From: a virus | Reading direction: 5' to 3' (one strand) | Length of the DNA stretch: 64,000 bases | Virus record (IMG/VR): IMGVR_UViG_3300037264_003213 | Location: 17,848-81,847 of that record | In this document: one piece after another, positions 17,399 to 26,156 of the stretch | How positions within the stretch are numbered: position 1 is the stretch's first letter | Layout: each line of letters opens with the position of its first letter | Notes under the pieces: model-generated | Seen by the model: the letters and a program-made list of their open reading frames with translations, nothing else | Told to the model about the DNA's origin: nothing | Databases searched by the model: none | Program-made: the position numbers and the translations under genes

Positions 17399-18106
17399 TT
17401 ATAACACCAAATTTATATTACGAAAGTAGCCATATTCTCTACCAATTTTTATAAGCCTATTCCTAATCGAACCAATTGGTATACTTCCTAAAGTATATCT
17501 ACTTGTATATTCTGCTTTATTAGTATTTATGTCATTGTGCAAATCTTTTCCACCCGCTCCAATGAATTTAATTAAGTTAGAAATATCACTTTCAATCGGG
17601 TGGAAAAAGAATTTTCTTACTTTGCAAGCCTCTTCAATAAGTTCATTCCATTTAATGTAATACAAGGCAGCACGTTCTACTGGAGTAAGTAATTTGTCAT
17701 GCAATTCTGGTATATGACGATAGATAAATCGCATAAACTTGAAATCAAGGTCTGCCCCAGGTGGATATGCATACGTCAATTGAGAAGGGTCAGGCGTACA
17801 ACCTAATTTGCCACTTAAAAAATAACAATAACTAACTACGAAAGAATTAATGACTTTCATTGGCTCTCTTACCAAATGAATAATTGTGGCGTTGTCGAGG
17901 ATGGGAAATCTCAAATAAGGAGCGGCCATATAACTAGAATCAGCTTCTAAGCCGCTATACAAGAGCATTTTATTCTTAGCTACTTCTAATCCATCATTAG
18001 TAAATATAACCTCATGCCCGCAGTTTATGCCTGCGCTGGTTAAGAACTTAGCCATGAACATTGTACCACATCTGCCCGTGCCAGTAACAATATATTTAAG
18101 ACTCAT
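17399..18106 (-). CDS. Sulfotransferase-like protein
   Basis: A 235-residue protein with the PAPS-binding signatures of the sulfotransferase superfamily: 5'-phosphosulfate loop VTGTGRCGTMFMAKFL near the N terminus and 3'-phosphate block IIHLVREPMKVINSF near residue 80. WNELIEEACKVRKFFFHPIE fits the later part of the domain. It would transfer sulfate from PAPS to a sugar or protein. It is the first gene of a two-gene unit with the GT-A gene. Confidence 0.82.
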   Translation of the reverse strand: MSLKYIVTGTGRCGTMFMAKFLTSAGINCGHEVIFTNDGLEVAKNKMLLYSGLEADSSYMAAPYLRFPILDNATIIHLVREPMKVINSFVVSYCYFLSGKLGCTPDPSQLTYAYPPGADLDFKFMRFIYRHIPELHDKLLTPVERAALYYIKWNELIEEACKVRKFFFHPIESDISNLIKFIGAGGKDLHNDINTNKAEYTSRYTLGSIPIGSIRNRLIKIGREYGYFRNINLVL

Positions 18107-18111
18107 AAATA
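18104..18111 (+). promoter_or_regulatory. Late-promoter-like box CATAAATA
   Basis: It differs from TATAAATA by one base and is followed by TATAATATC and the ATG at 18121. It also overlaps the start of the divergent sulfotransferase gene. Confidence 0.45.
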
Positions 18112-18120
18112 TATAATATC

Positions 18121-18299
18121 ATGGTTAATTTAGAATTTAAATTGTGGGCGGAATCAATATTTGGCAGAGCGGTCATGGAACCAGAACCTGCCTCAAATGT
18201 GCCAAATCTGTTGGCTAAAATATATGGCGGCGCATACCCAAGTTATGATCTTAAGCCACTGCCAGGTAATAAGAAACTCATGAAGAAAGCAAAGAAGAA

Positions 18300-18303
<4 letters not shown>
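18121..18303 (+). CDS. Small protein with capsid-targeting-like N terminus
   Basis: A 60-residue protein beginning MVNLEFKLWAESIFG, i.e. F-x-x-W-A-E at residues 6-11. The middle is Pro/Ala-rich and the C terminus basic. No Shine-Dalgarno site; it lies 9 bp behind a late-promoter-like box. A head-packaged small protein is inferred. No other family. Confidence 0.6.
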
Positions 18304-18575
<272 letters not shown>

Positions 18576-18662
18576 GGTAAGTCTCCTATTAATATCTAAT
18601 TATTAGTAGATGTATAGAAAAAATTAACAAATTTAGTTTACTTTTTATATTTTACCAAAAAG

Positions 18663-20198
18663 TTATATTTTACCCCGATTTAATCTTATTGAAACCACAT
18701 TCTGTAACCTTGTATTAGCTGTTGTAATACCTTTTGGATTACAGATCGGTTTCTTTTTCCCACCACAGCCACATCCTGCATTATTTTCAGGCTTCCAACA
18801 CTTAAGAAACTCAATTTGATTCGGGTTGGTACAATTGCCCGTAAAACAACCCGCAAAGTGACTTCTTACCAAATTACCATCGGAAGTAATTTCAAATGGC
18901 GTCAATTTGTCAGGTCTAATCAAACCTTTTTCTTTTAAAAAGTCAACACAATCACGGGCATGATCTATCAATTCGCTGGCCGAAGTTACTACGCTATCGA
19001 CACAATTTCCTGCACCATCGAATTCATAGTAACTGTCATTTGGGACTTCAACATTAACCATAAAATCAGGCAATGTCAACTGCTCAATGTTTTTATTTCT
19101 GACAATAGAAACATTCGTGTGTTCAATTACTTCATCAGAAGGTTCCGCCATCATTTTGAAAGCAGTCCAATTCATAGCGACCATTGGGCGAACAGTTTGC
19201 CGCAATATGCCACGCTTGATGAAAACATCATTCATTACCTGATTGTAAAGATAGCCATTCAGCTTATCTTGCACCAACATAGCCTTCGCAAAACCATCGT
19301 AAAAACGAATGTTAGCAGGAGCGCTAGGAATAGCGTTGAACGTGTAACTAGCCAGAATATCTCTTGCGTTTATTAATGCGGTCTTTGCATCCAAACAAAT
19401 TTTTCTTTGTAATTCGTAAATTCCACAAAGAATCTCGTACCATGCTCCCAAAAAGACACGGGAGAAACTGTGTGGTTCACTACTCAATTGATTGTCTAAC
19501 CCATTACGAGGCAATTTTTCTGGTTCAACGTAAGTAAAATTATTTACAGCATTACGAAGCGCCCCAGCAGTATGACCACCTCTGCCCCCTGTAAGATTAT
19601 AAATAGCCTGCCCCATTTCCTCGGCCAACTTGGTTAAAGTGTTGCTTTGATTTATATTACCGCCTGTTTCATTCAACATTAACTCAATAAACGCATCGTG
19701 CTGAAGAGCATTTGTAATAGCGTTAATATCCCCAAACGCTTCGTGGAATCCCCATACTTCATAAGCCTGAACATTAAACAAATCAGGACGAATAGCATCC
19801 AATAAAGCGTGCCCTAACTCATGAAGAACCACGTCTGAAGAATTAACAGCATAAACAACTTTCTTGGTAATTGGGTCCATTGCATAAAAAAACCTTAATG
19901 CCTTGCGGTCGTAATAAGCGTTAAGTTGCTTGCCAGCCCTTGGTTGAACATAAAGATTTTGAGTAGCCGCCCAATGTGTTAACAATGGAGTTTTTAGATA
20001 TTTCCGCATTACATTAATGCCTTGTATTATATTGTAATGACACAATGCCGCCTGATGTTCCTGAGTATACATTGTAGTCGTAGCACCCCTATAACCATCA
20101 ATTTTGAAATCCATGCCACTTGGCTTTGGTGGTAAATCCACAGGGATGACTAAACTAGGTGTAGACGGATCATTTAGGACATAGCTAATATCTGACAT
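18663..20198 (-). CDS. HExxH zinc metallopeptidase (gluzincin-like)
   Basis: A 511-residue protein. SDVVLHELGHALLDAI gives the zinc motif H126-E127-x-x-H130, and GFHEAFGDINA 23 residues later supplies Glu153 with Asp157, the arrangement of thermolysin-type (M4-like) gluzincins. No signal peptide is visible. The C terminus is Cys-rich (CFTGNCTNP, AGCGCGGKKKPIC). An AGAGGT Shine-Dalgarno lies 8 nt upstream of the ATG. Phage metallopeptidases of this size may be virion-borne or act on host surface protein; neither can be decided here. Confidence 0.75.
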   Translation of the reverse strand: MSDISYVLNDPSTPSLVIPVDLPPKPSGMDFKIDGYRGATTTMYTQEHQAALCHYNIIQGINVMRKYLKTPLLTHWAATQNLYVQPRAGKQLNAYYDRKALRFFYAMDPITKKVVYAVNSSDVVLHELGHALLDAIRPDLFNVQAYEVWGFHEAFGDINAITNALQHDAFIELMLNETGGNINQSNTLTKLAEEMGQAIYNLTGGRGGHTAGALRNAVNNFTYVEPEKLPRNGLDNQLSSEPHSFSRVFLGAWYEILCGIYELQRKICLDAKTALINARDILASYTFNAIPSAPANIRFYDGFAKAMLVQDKLNGYLYNQVMNDVFIKRGILRQTVRPMVAMNWTAFKMMAEPSDEVIEHTNVSIVRNKNIEQLTLPDFMVNVEVPNDSYYEFDGAGNCVDSVVTSASELIDHARDCVDFLKEKGLIRPDKLTPFEITSDGNLVRSHFAGCFTGNCTNPNQIEFLKCWKPENNAGCGCGGKKKPICNPKGITTANTRLQNVVSIRLNRGKI

Positions 20199-20228
20199 GT
20201 TTTACCTCTAACGATATATACTATTAAT

Positions 20229-20801
20229 ATGCTAGATAAAGAAAAAATCATTAAGGAACAAAGACTGGCTGAGGCTATGGATAGGAATTACATGGGCTTG
20301 GAAGGAAAGTTCGGTATTATCCTGAAAGCTTTAGGCAAGCCCATCATTGCTCAAGGCTCTGCAAATCATGATGTGACGGAATGGAAGGATGTGTATGATT
20401 TACAAGACGAAGATACACTGCCAGAAGAAGATATTGATGCCCCAATCCGAGAAATTGGTAAAATATTTGATGGTTTAAAGTTCGGCTACCATCTTGAGAT
20501 TAGCTATCTAAAACAGGGGACTATCCCTGTCAAAGAAAACGAGTATTATACAAGGTATGAACAAACCACCAAGGTTCTTAAAGTGACTTACAAGGGTTAC
20601 TTGGTTTACTTGGAAGCAGAAGGAGAATTACATATCTTTACCCCATCTTCCGAGTGGGAAGATATGATTATTACCATATATCAATCGGCGGCAAAACTCC
20701 AAAATACTCACAAGCTAACTAATTCATTATTGGCTAAAGAAGAAATCAAGCAAGCTAAGCTTAACTTTTTGGAGCGACTGAGGGAGAAATGGGGGATTTA
20801 G
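20229..20801 (+). CDS. Hypothetical protein
   Basis: A 190-residue protein with a helical start (MLDKEKIIKEQRLAEAMD), a beta-rich centre and a helical Lys-rich end. It starts behind ATATACTATTAAT without a Shine-Dalgarno site, divergent from the metallopeptidase. Not recognised. Confidence 0.65.
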   Translation: MLDKEKIIKEQRLAEAMDRNYMGLEGKFGIILKALGKPIIAQGSANHDVTEWKDVYDLQDEDTLPEEDIDAPIREIGKIFDGLKFGYHLEISYLKQGTIPVKENEYYTRYEQTTKVLKVTYKGYLVYLEAEGELHIFTPSSEWEDMIITIYQSAAKLQNTHKLTNSLLAKEEIKQAKLNFLERLREKWGI

Positions 20802-20935
20802 AAAAAGTAAAATTGGAATTGGAAATTCATATCAAAGATGAAAGAACAAGCGACAAGTTTATCAATTTCATAAGCCTGTCGCTTGTTCTTATTTTCAACC
20901 TAATTACTTTGTATGTCTTATGGTCCCGTAAATAA
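20789..20935 (+). CDS. Possible 48-residue single-span membrane protein
   Basis: An ATG at 20789 lies 13 bp before the end of the previous gene and opens a 48-codon frame. It has a charged helical start (MGDLEKVKLELEIHIKDE), one hydrophobic span (FISLSLVLIFNLITLYVLW) and the end SRK. GGGAG precedes it. A caveat is that a 14-bp inverted repeat lies within it, so the region may instead be a transcription-stop structure. Confidence 0.4.
   Translation: MGDLEKVKLELEIHIKDERTSDKFINFISLSLVLIFNLITLYVLWSRK
20842..20890. repeat. 14-bp inverted repeat, 21-nt loop
   Basis: AAGAACAAGCGACA and its complement TGTCGCTTGTTCTT flank 21 nt, then ATTTTC follows. It could act as a stop signal between the + gene at 20229 and the convergent minus gene ending at 20918. 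Confidence 0.5.
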
Positions 20936-21235
20936 GTAGTCATACAGGCGTTCACGTTTCAATGTCGAAACTTCGGGTCCGCGCGTGATAATCAACCAGT
21001 CACGCTTCTGTGAAATCCGTCTCTGCTTCATTTTGGCGATTTTCCTACGCAAGTAGGACTTGATTGGCGCACTATTGGGTTGTCTAACAACGCTACCTAC
21101 GCGAACTTCATAACCAATGATGCGGTCTTCTGTAGACTCAGTAATCAAAACCGTCCGCTGCACAGGATGGGAGTGACTCCCTTTATAGTAAAATCGTGCA
21201 ACAGGATGTGTGTTAACAAGTTTGTAATTTTTCAT
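20918..21235 (-). CDS. Hypothetical basic protein
   Basis: A 105-residue Arg/Lys-rich protein (MKNYKLVNTHPVARFYYKG) starting inside the end of the CYTH gene (23-bp overlap), hence coupled to it. Beta-rich first half, basic helix in the second half. No family recognised. Confidence 0.6.
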   Translation of the reverse strand: MKNYKLVNTHPVARFYYKGSHSHPVQRTVLITESTEDRIIGYEVRVGSVVRQPNSAPIKSYLRRKIAKMKQRRISQKRDWLIITRGPEVSTLKRERLYDYLFTGP

Positions 21236-21755
21236 GTGTAGATTCCTTAATCAGTTTGTAAATGTCACTAGCATAGCGAATGTCAGCAAGTAACTTACTG
21301 GCAAACCTACAATCTGTCAATGGAACTTCAAAAAGTAAATTTTCTCGAATAAATCGTGGCATAAAAGCAGGAGCCATTTGACCTTCTGGCATTTCAAACT
21401 CTGCCAGGGCAAAATAATTCACGCTGTTATGATCCTTGAAAAAGTCAACTTCCCAAATTTGTCCTTGTTTATCTGGCACAATGTAACGAATCTTCTCTAG
21501 CTTATTCATACATTGTGTCCACAGGTCATTAAAGTCTCGCTCATCAATTTGGTTTTCAATTTCTACGACACGTCCATTAATGGTTGATTTAAGAGTTAAA
21601 TAATGTTTGCTTCTGGTTTTTCGACACCGAAGCGATGTTCCCTTACTAAAGAATAAGTACCCTTGTAAAATAGGATTTTTACTTTCTGCTAACTTCTGGA
21701 ACTTCTCTTCGGTATTAAGATCAAGGACATACTTCCTTTCATTTTCCGTTGGCAT
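21213..21755 (-). CDS. CYTH-domain protein (triphosphate tunnel metalloenzyme)
   Basis: A 180-residue protein starting MPTENERKYVL, a variant of the E-x-E-x-K metal motif of CYTH proteins. The tunnel strands follow: SLRCRKTRSKHYLTLKS, WEVDFF and FALAEFEM. The family cleaves triphosphates such as inorganic triphosphate, ThTP or RNA 5'-ends. CYTH proteins in bacteria are often PPPases; a role in RNA 5'-end or nucleotide metabolism is possible here. Co-directional with the ferritin-like gene 9 bp upstream. Confidence 0.82.
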   Translation of the reverse strand: MPTENERKYVLDLNTEEKFQKLAESKNPILQGYLFFSKGTSLRCRKTRSKHYLTLKSTINGRVVEIENQIDERDFNDLWTQCMNKLEKIRYIVPDKQGQIWEVDFFKDHNSVNYFALAEFEMPEGQMAPAFMPRFIRENLLFEVPLTDCRFASKLLADIRYASDIYKLIKESTHEKLQTC

Positions 21756-21764
21756 CTTGATTCC

Positions 21765-22232
21765 TTAATAGTGGCCAATGACTCGTTGTTTGAGAAACTG
21801 TTTGATTTCATCCAGATCACCACGACTATCCAAAACTTGGTCTTCGAGAAACAATTCTACATACTTTGCATCACATGGATCAAGCTCTTTACTTCTTACT
21901 ACCTCCTCCATACGCTGTACATAATTCGTAACTACTTCTCTCTCAAGCTGTTGCGCATACAAGAATATTTCATGAGGATCAGTCAAATCAGGAAACATTT
22001 TATAACAAAAGGCAGGCACACTGCCTATAGGTATGCCACCTAGTCCAACGATCATTTTAGCAAACTGCTGGATATGCAGGAATTCACTGGTTGCGTGTTT
22101 AACCAGCCAGTCCGCCACCTCTTCTCGATAAGTTCCTTCTACCAAAAACGAGGAATGTAAATAGAAGTGCATATGTGTGTATTCATTCATCAAATCCGCG
22201 TTTAATTTAAAAACCAATTCTTCGTTATTCAT
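21765..22232 (-). CDS. Ferritin-like diiron protein
   Basis: A 155-residue protein. The start at 22232 has AAAGG 6 nt upstream; a GTG at 22253 is the alternative. Four-helix-bundle ligands can be traced: DLMNEYTHMHFY, then HATSEFLHIQQF (E-x-x-H), then QLEREVVTNYVQRMEE, then EDQVLDSRGDLDEI. This is the bacterioferritin/ferritin-like pattern. Iron storage or redox protection is the expected role. Dps-like DNA protection is an alternative, but the Dps shell-ligand pattern is not evident. Confidence 0.8.
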   Translation of the reverse strand: MNNEELVFKLNADLMNEYTHMHFYLHSSFLVEGTYREEVADWLVKHATSEFLHIQQFAKMIVGLGGIPIGSVPAFCYKMFPDLTDPHEIFLYAQQLEREVVTNYVQRMEEVVRSKELDPCDAKYVELFLEDQVLDSRGDLDEIKQFLKQRVIGHY

Positions 22233-22413
22233 TTTTGCCTTTCGTTGAGCCACCAGTTTCTTATTGCGTTACTGGTGAAATAGATCATTAACGCTGATAA
22301 TATAGTTTGATAGTTAAAATCTTTGAAGCTGCATTCTTTTATTACTCTAAAGCATAATTTAGCTGTTTGCATAATATATAAAGTTAATTAGTTAGAAAGG
22401 TTTGTGTTAAATT

Positions 22414-24252
22414 ATGATTAATCCTGAAGACTCTATTTGGCAGGGCAAATACCAGACCCTGCAAGAATACTACAAAGCTGAGTATTCTACTACTTACTAC
22501 ACGCTCTCCAGGTACGAACTGGAGATTGATCCCGACGAGACAGTTGAAGATTATAACAACTATGATGCAAATAAGCAACGTATAGAATTCGCAAAATGTG
22601 CATTAGATTTTTTTTATTTTGCCAACAAGTACGTTCGCATTTTGCACCCGAAAAAAGGGGCAGTTCGTTTCATTTGTTATAACTATCAGCATCGGGTTAT
22701 TAAAGATTTCGAGAAATATCGCTTCAATCTTATTTCTAAATTTCGTCAGGGTGGCCTAACCACATTGGCGGAAATATGGGGAATGTGGCGATGTATCTTT
22801 AAACTAGACCAGCAGATCATGCTACTGTCGAAAACCGACCGTGAAGCTATTGCGGCTGGTGAAATCATTAATCGTGCGGTCGAACATCTTCCCAACTGGC
22901 TCAAACCAAATTGCCTCCAAGGTAAATGGAACGATCACCATAAGCAGTTCTTCGACACAGGCGGCAGTCTTTACTTCTTTACACCAGAAGCTGCCCGTGG
23001 ACGTTCTATTACATACTTAATCCTAGACGAAGCGGCCTTTATTCCAGATATGGACAAGCACTGGAAAGCTATGTTCCCAACTTTGTCCGCTGGTGGAAAT
23101 TGTATCGTTATCTCCACAGTTAATGGCCTCGGTAACTGGTACGAAAAAATGTACCATAAATCGGAACGAACAGGAAAGCCATTTCATATTCTTGACCTAG
23201 AATATACCGAACATCCTGAATATAATGACCCAGCCTGGGTAGCCGACCAGAAATCCCAGCTTGGAGAAAAAGGTTGGTTGCAGGAAGTTTTAAGAAGCTT
23301 CTTGGGGTCTGGTGAAACCTATATCCCAGCACATCTGGTTGCCAAGCTTGTAGAAAAAACCCAAAATAATCCGCCAAAACGTAAACTCTTTAAGAAATGG
23401 GTTAATACTCTTTTAACTAACGAAGACGATAATGACGAGAGCTTGGAATACGATGATAGTTGGGAAAAAGAAGGTGCGATGTGGCTTTGGAAGGAACCGA
23501 TAGATGGCCATGAATATACGCTCGGTGTTGATACCGCAGAAGGGGTTGGTGATGAAGGTGACAATAGCGTAATCGAAGTGTTCGATAATAATACAATGGA
23601 ACAAGTGGCAGAGTTTTATAGTAATAGGATTCAACCCTACCAGTTCGCCCAAGTTCTTAATGAAATATCAATTTATTATAACCACGGTTTAGTTGTCGTT
23701 GAAAGTAATGGTTCTGGTGGTGCAATTCTGACAAACCTTCAATTCCAGTTGTTCTATGATAATATTTACTTTGAGAAGGCAACAAGCAAAACTCCTAAAT
23801 CTGGAATTAAGGTTACAGTAGGGAATCGTCTCCAGGTATTAGAATCATTACAGCAGCGATGTATTAATGGGACTATTAAGATAAACAGTCGTCGTTTGGT
23901 AGAAGAAATTACAACTTTCGTCCATAACCCACAGACAGGCAAGATTGGCGCAACCAAGGGTGAACATGATGATGCGGTCATGGCAATTGCGATAGCTCTC
24001 TTTGTTCGTGACAGCGTTTTGCGTGACTTGCCATTAGGAACCAGCATACCGAAGGAATTAACCGATCCTCTTAAATCGGTTTCCTACGAAGAGATTAAGA
24101 AGGAAATTTTGGAAGGTGCCCCAAGAGATTTTTTCGAGGAAAACGAGCGATTAAAGGATTCGCTCCACGGTTCGGATGAGGAGATCATGACTGGCGTAGC
24201 TTTCGATTTCAGAAGAAAGCTTGATACATTACTAAAGGAATTTGGATGGTAA
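22414..24252 (+). CDS. terL: Terminase large subunit
   Basis: A 612-residue T4 gp17-like packaging motor. ATPase domain: Walker A variant SKFRQGGLTT near 108-117 and Walker B YLILDEAAF with Asp205-Glu206. Nuclease domain: YTLGVDTAEGVGDEGDN with Asp373, VVVESNGSGG with Glu430, and GEHDDAVMAIAIA near 517-526. It cuts concatemeric DNA and pumps it through the portal. An AAAGG site lies 12-13 nt upstream. The C terminus LLKEFGW recurs at the end of the next protein. A 7-bp overlap joins it to that gene. No small terminase subunit was recognised nearby. Confidence 0.95.
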   Translation: MINPEDSIWQGKYQTLQEYYKAEYSTTYYTLSRYELEIDPDETVEDYNNYDANKQRIEFAKCALDFFYFANKYVRILHPKKGAVRFICYNYQHRVIKDFEKYRFNLISKFRQGGLTTLAEIWGMWRCIFKLDQQIMLLSKTDREAIAAGEIINRAVEHLPNWLKPNCLQGKWNDHHKQFFDTGGSLYFFTPEAARGRSITYLILDEAAFIPDMDKHWKAMFPTLSAGGNCIVISTVNGLGNWYEKMYHKSERTGKPFHILDLEYTEHPEYNDPAWVADQKSQLGEKGWLQEVLRSFLGSGETYIPAHLVAKLVEKTQNNPPKRKLFKKWVNTLLTNEDDNDESLEYDDSWEKEGAMWLWKEPIDGHEYTLGVDTAEGVGDEGDNSVIEVFDNNTMEQVAEFYSNRIQPYQFAQVLNEISIYYNHGLVVVESNGSGGAILTNLQFQLFYDNIYFEKATSKTPKSGIKVTVGNRLQVLESLQQRCINGTIKINSRRLVEEITTFVHNPQTGKIGATKGEHDDAVMAIAIALFVRDSVLRDLPLGTSIPKELTDPLKSVSYEEIKKEILEGAPRDFFEENERLKDSLHGSDEEIMTGVAFDFRRKLDTLLKEFGW

Positions 24253-24482
24253 CACAGCAATTACAGATGGTCAAGGCTCTCTTAGAAAACAGCCCGCCAA
24301 ACGTAGAGGCTGCTTTACGAGAGTTAGATATTGCAATGGCGGTAGCAATGCAAGAATATGAAAAATATTCAAAGCTTAAAAGACAGTTAGAAAACGAACC
24401 AGAACCAGTGCCTTTTGATTTTGATAATTGGAAGGTTCCTGAGCGAACTGATGATGCATTATTGAAGGAATTTGGGTGGTAA
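24246..24482 (+). CDS. Small helical protein sharing the terminase C-terminal peptide
   Basis: A 78-residue protein starting inside the last codons of terL. Helical (LQMVKALLENSPPNVEAALR...YEKYSKLKRQLENE), it ends in LLKEFGW exactly as TerL does, from differing codons. The shared tail suggests both bind the same partner, for example portal or a small subunit. It is a candidate for a small terminase or packaging accessory protein, though no family motif is seen. Confidence 0.65.
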   Translation: MVTQQLQMVKALLENSPPNVEAALRELDIAMAVAMQEYEKYSKLKRQLENEPEPVPFDFDNWKVPERTDDALLKEFGW

Positions 24483-24605
24483 ATGAAAAATTACTGGTTA
24501 GAGCGTAAAAAAAATAAATGTGGATGTAGTGAAAGACATGTTTCGGATGCTACGAAACATGCTATTCGGAATAAATTACTTAAAAAAATTAGAAAGGGCA
24601 TATGA
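24483..24605 (+). CDS. 40-residue protein with MKNYWLER start
   Basis: The ATG directly follows the TAA of the previous gene, and the TGA overlaps the next ATG (ATGA), so it sits in a tightly coupled run. Sequence begins MKNYWLERKKNKCGCSE and ends in a basic helix. The first eight residues nearly equal those of the capsid-like peptide gene at 60630-60857. No family recognised. Confidence 0.6.
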   Translation: MKNYWLERKKNKCGCSERHVSDATKHAIRNKLLKKIRKGI

Positions 24606-24976
24606 AAAACACAAAGAATTTGCTAAAAGAGACTTTTGCCTCGATACCGAACGCTTTTGCGTATCGGGAAATACGATTTCATGTTTACCACGCTTTGCAA
24701 AAGCTGGAAACACTAGAAAAAAGAGACGCAGCCAAGCAAAGTCAAGCTGCGCAACAGAAGGTATACGAAGAAGAAAAGAAAAAAACACAGGCTTGGCAAC
24801 CACCAATTTACCAAACCCCTTCCCAAGTACAGCATACTCTTGATATACTAGACAAGATGATTGGCGAAGAAAAGAAAGTGATTGAAGACATACATGCTAA
24901 GAACGCTAAAAAAGGACAAGTGGCTCCACAAGAGGACGATGACGAAGATGATGACCTACAGACCATTCACGGATAG
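24602..24976 (+). CDS. Hypothetical coiled-coil protein
   Basis: A 124-residue protein with a long charged helix rich in Gln, Lys and Glu (residues ~35-65), a Pro-containing link and an acidic tail of seven consecutive acidic residues interrupted once. Overlaps both neighbours by a few bases, within the terminase-portal interval. Perhaps a neck or scaffold accessory; unrecognised. Confidence 0.6.
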   Translation: MKNTKNLLKETFASIPNAFAYREIRFHVYHALQKLETLEKRDAAKQSQAAQQKVYEEEKKKTQAWQPPIYQTPSQVQHTLDILDKMIGEEKKVIEDIHAKNAKKGQVAPQEDDDEDDDLQTIHG

Positions 24977-25520
24977 AAAAACAGGTGTACATCCTTATTC
25001 GTCTGTGCAGATAAATCTACCCGCTATTTTAGCTGACCAAATTGTGCAGTGGGGTCAACAAATGATTGCGGACGAGGATATTTATTGTCCGCTGAATGAT
25101 CTAATTCATGGGCGGGAAGACGAAATACACATAACGCTACTCTATGGTGTTCACACAGAATCATCCTATCAAGCGCAATCAATGTTATCGGGACAAAATC
25201 CATTTGAGGTTAGGCTTGGATGTGTTTCAATTTTCACAAACAACAAAGATTTCGATGTTGTGAAAATTGAAGCAATAAGTCCGAGCCTTTTTTATTTTAA
25301 CCAACTCTTGAAAACTAATATTCAGAATACGCCGAGCTATAACACTTATCATCCGCACGTCACTATAGCTTATATTAAAAAAGACTTGTATCAAAATTTA
25401 GTGGGAAGTAGTAATTTTAGAGACTGGCGTTGGACGGCTAGTTCAGTCATCTTTTCTTCTACAAGTGGTGAGAAAACTCCTATAAGGCTTAACACCTTAC
25501 GACCTGTCCGCTGTTCTTAA
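24951..25520 (+). CDS. 2H phosphoesterase (LigT-like), possible anti-CBASS enzyme
   Basis: A 189-residue protein from the ATG at 24951 (MTYRPFTDRKTG). Two H-x-T signatures, H60-I-T62 (EIHITLLYG) and H136-V-T138 (HPHVTIAYI), are ~75 residues apart as in the 2H superfamily. These enzymes open cyclic phosphodiesters. T4 Acb1, a 2H protein, destroys the cyclic nucleotides of CBASS defence; RNA 2',3'-cyclic phosphate processing is the alternative. It overlaps the preceding gene by 26 bp. Fold assignment is firm; the substrate is inferred. Confidence 0.78.
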   Translation: MTYRPFTDRKTGVHPYSSVQINLPAILADQIVQWGQQMIADEDIYCPLNDLIHGREDEIHITLLYGVHTESSYQAQSMLSGQNPFEVRLGCVSIFTNNKDFDVVKIEAISPSLFYFNQLLKTNIQNTPSYNTYHPHVTIAYIKKDLYQNLVGSSNFRDWRWTASSVIFSSTSGEKTPIRLNTLRPVRCS

Positions 25521-26073
25521 CTCTATAAAGGCACAATTCATATGCACGTTCAGCCTCTGCTAGTAACGGTTTAGGCAAATCAAATAAAACTTTATCAGAT
25601 TTGAATTCTTCAAAAGGCATATCGCTTTGTAGATTCAGTTTGTTTATAAGCATTTTAATTCCCTTCTGATTCATCAAATCATCCCACGTCAAGAAGACTG
25701 CTCCCTTTGTTTCTCTGGCCATTTCGTAGATTCTCCTGAGTCTAAAGATGTAGTAGTTAAGGGCGAAGTGAGCGTCGGTAGGTTTAAGAATCTTGATTGA
25801 GCTTTTTGGGTCACGAATCAGGTAAATGAATTCACACGCCTGATAGATTGTTTTGTGTGATATTTGATAGTTATAAAGCACTTCATTGACATATAATCCA
25901 GTTGAATTACTATATTTATGTTTGGTGGACAACAAGGACTCGATTGATTCGGTGGGGTGATCGTAGATTATCCCGTCCTGCATCCACTGGATAATTTTGT
26001 TCTGAGCTAGATAGTAACACAGACTGGCACTTCCCGCCCCCAAGTGACTAATGACTAAAAGAATTCTTTTCAT
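25489..26073 (-). CDS. Sulfotransferase-like protein (second copy type)
   Basis: A 194-residue protein from the ATG at 26073 (MKRILLVISHLGAGSASLC). The N-terminal loop and the later FIYLIRDPKSSIKIL block correspond to the two PAPS-binding motifs of sulfotransferases, though the first loop is degenerate. Shorter than the gene at 17399-18106 and only distantly similar. Isolated on the minus strand between packaging genes, so probably an acquired cargo gene. Function uncertain. Confidence 0.6.
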   Translation of the reverse strand: MKRILLVISHLGAGSASLCYYLAQNKIIQWMQDGIIYDHPTESIESLLSTKHKYSNSTGLYVNEVLYNYQISHKTIYQACEFIYLIRDPKSSIKILKPTDAHFALNYYIFRLRRIYEMARETKGAVFLTWDDLMNQKGIKMLINKLNLQSDMPFEEFKSDKVLFDLPKPLLAEAERAYELCLYRVKNSGQVVRC

Positions 26074-26156
26074 TAATTTTAATAGAGTTACACTAAACTG
26101 GAGAAAATTATGCCATATGAACATAACTAATGTAATTAGAAAGACGAGGTATTTAT

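Noticed and set aside
24520-24843. Frame overlapping 24602-24976 in another phase
   Set aside because: It conflicts with the tightly coupled ATGA gene chain and has no RBS.
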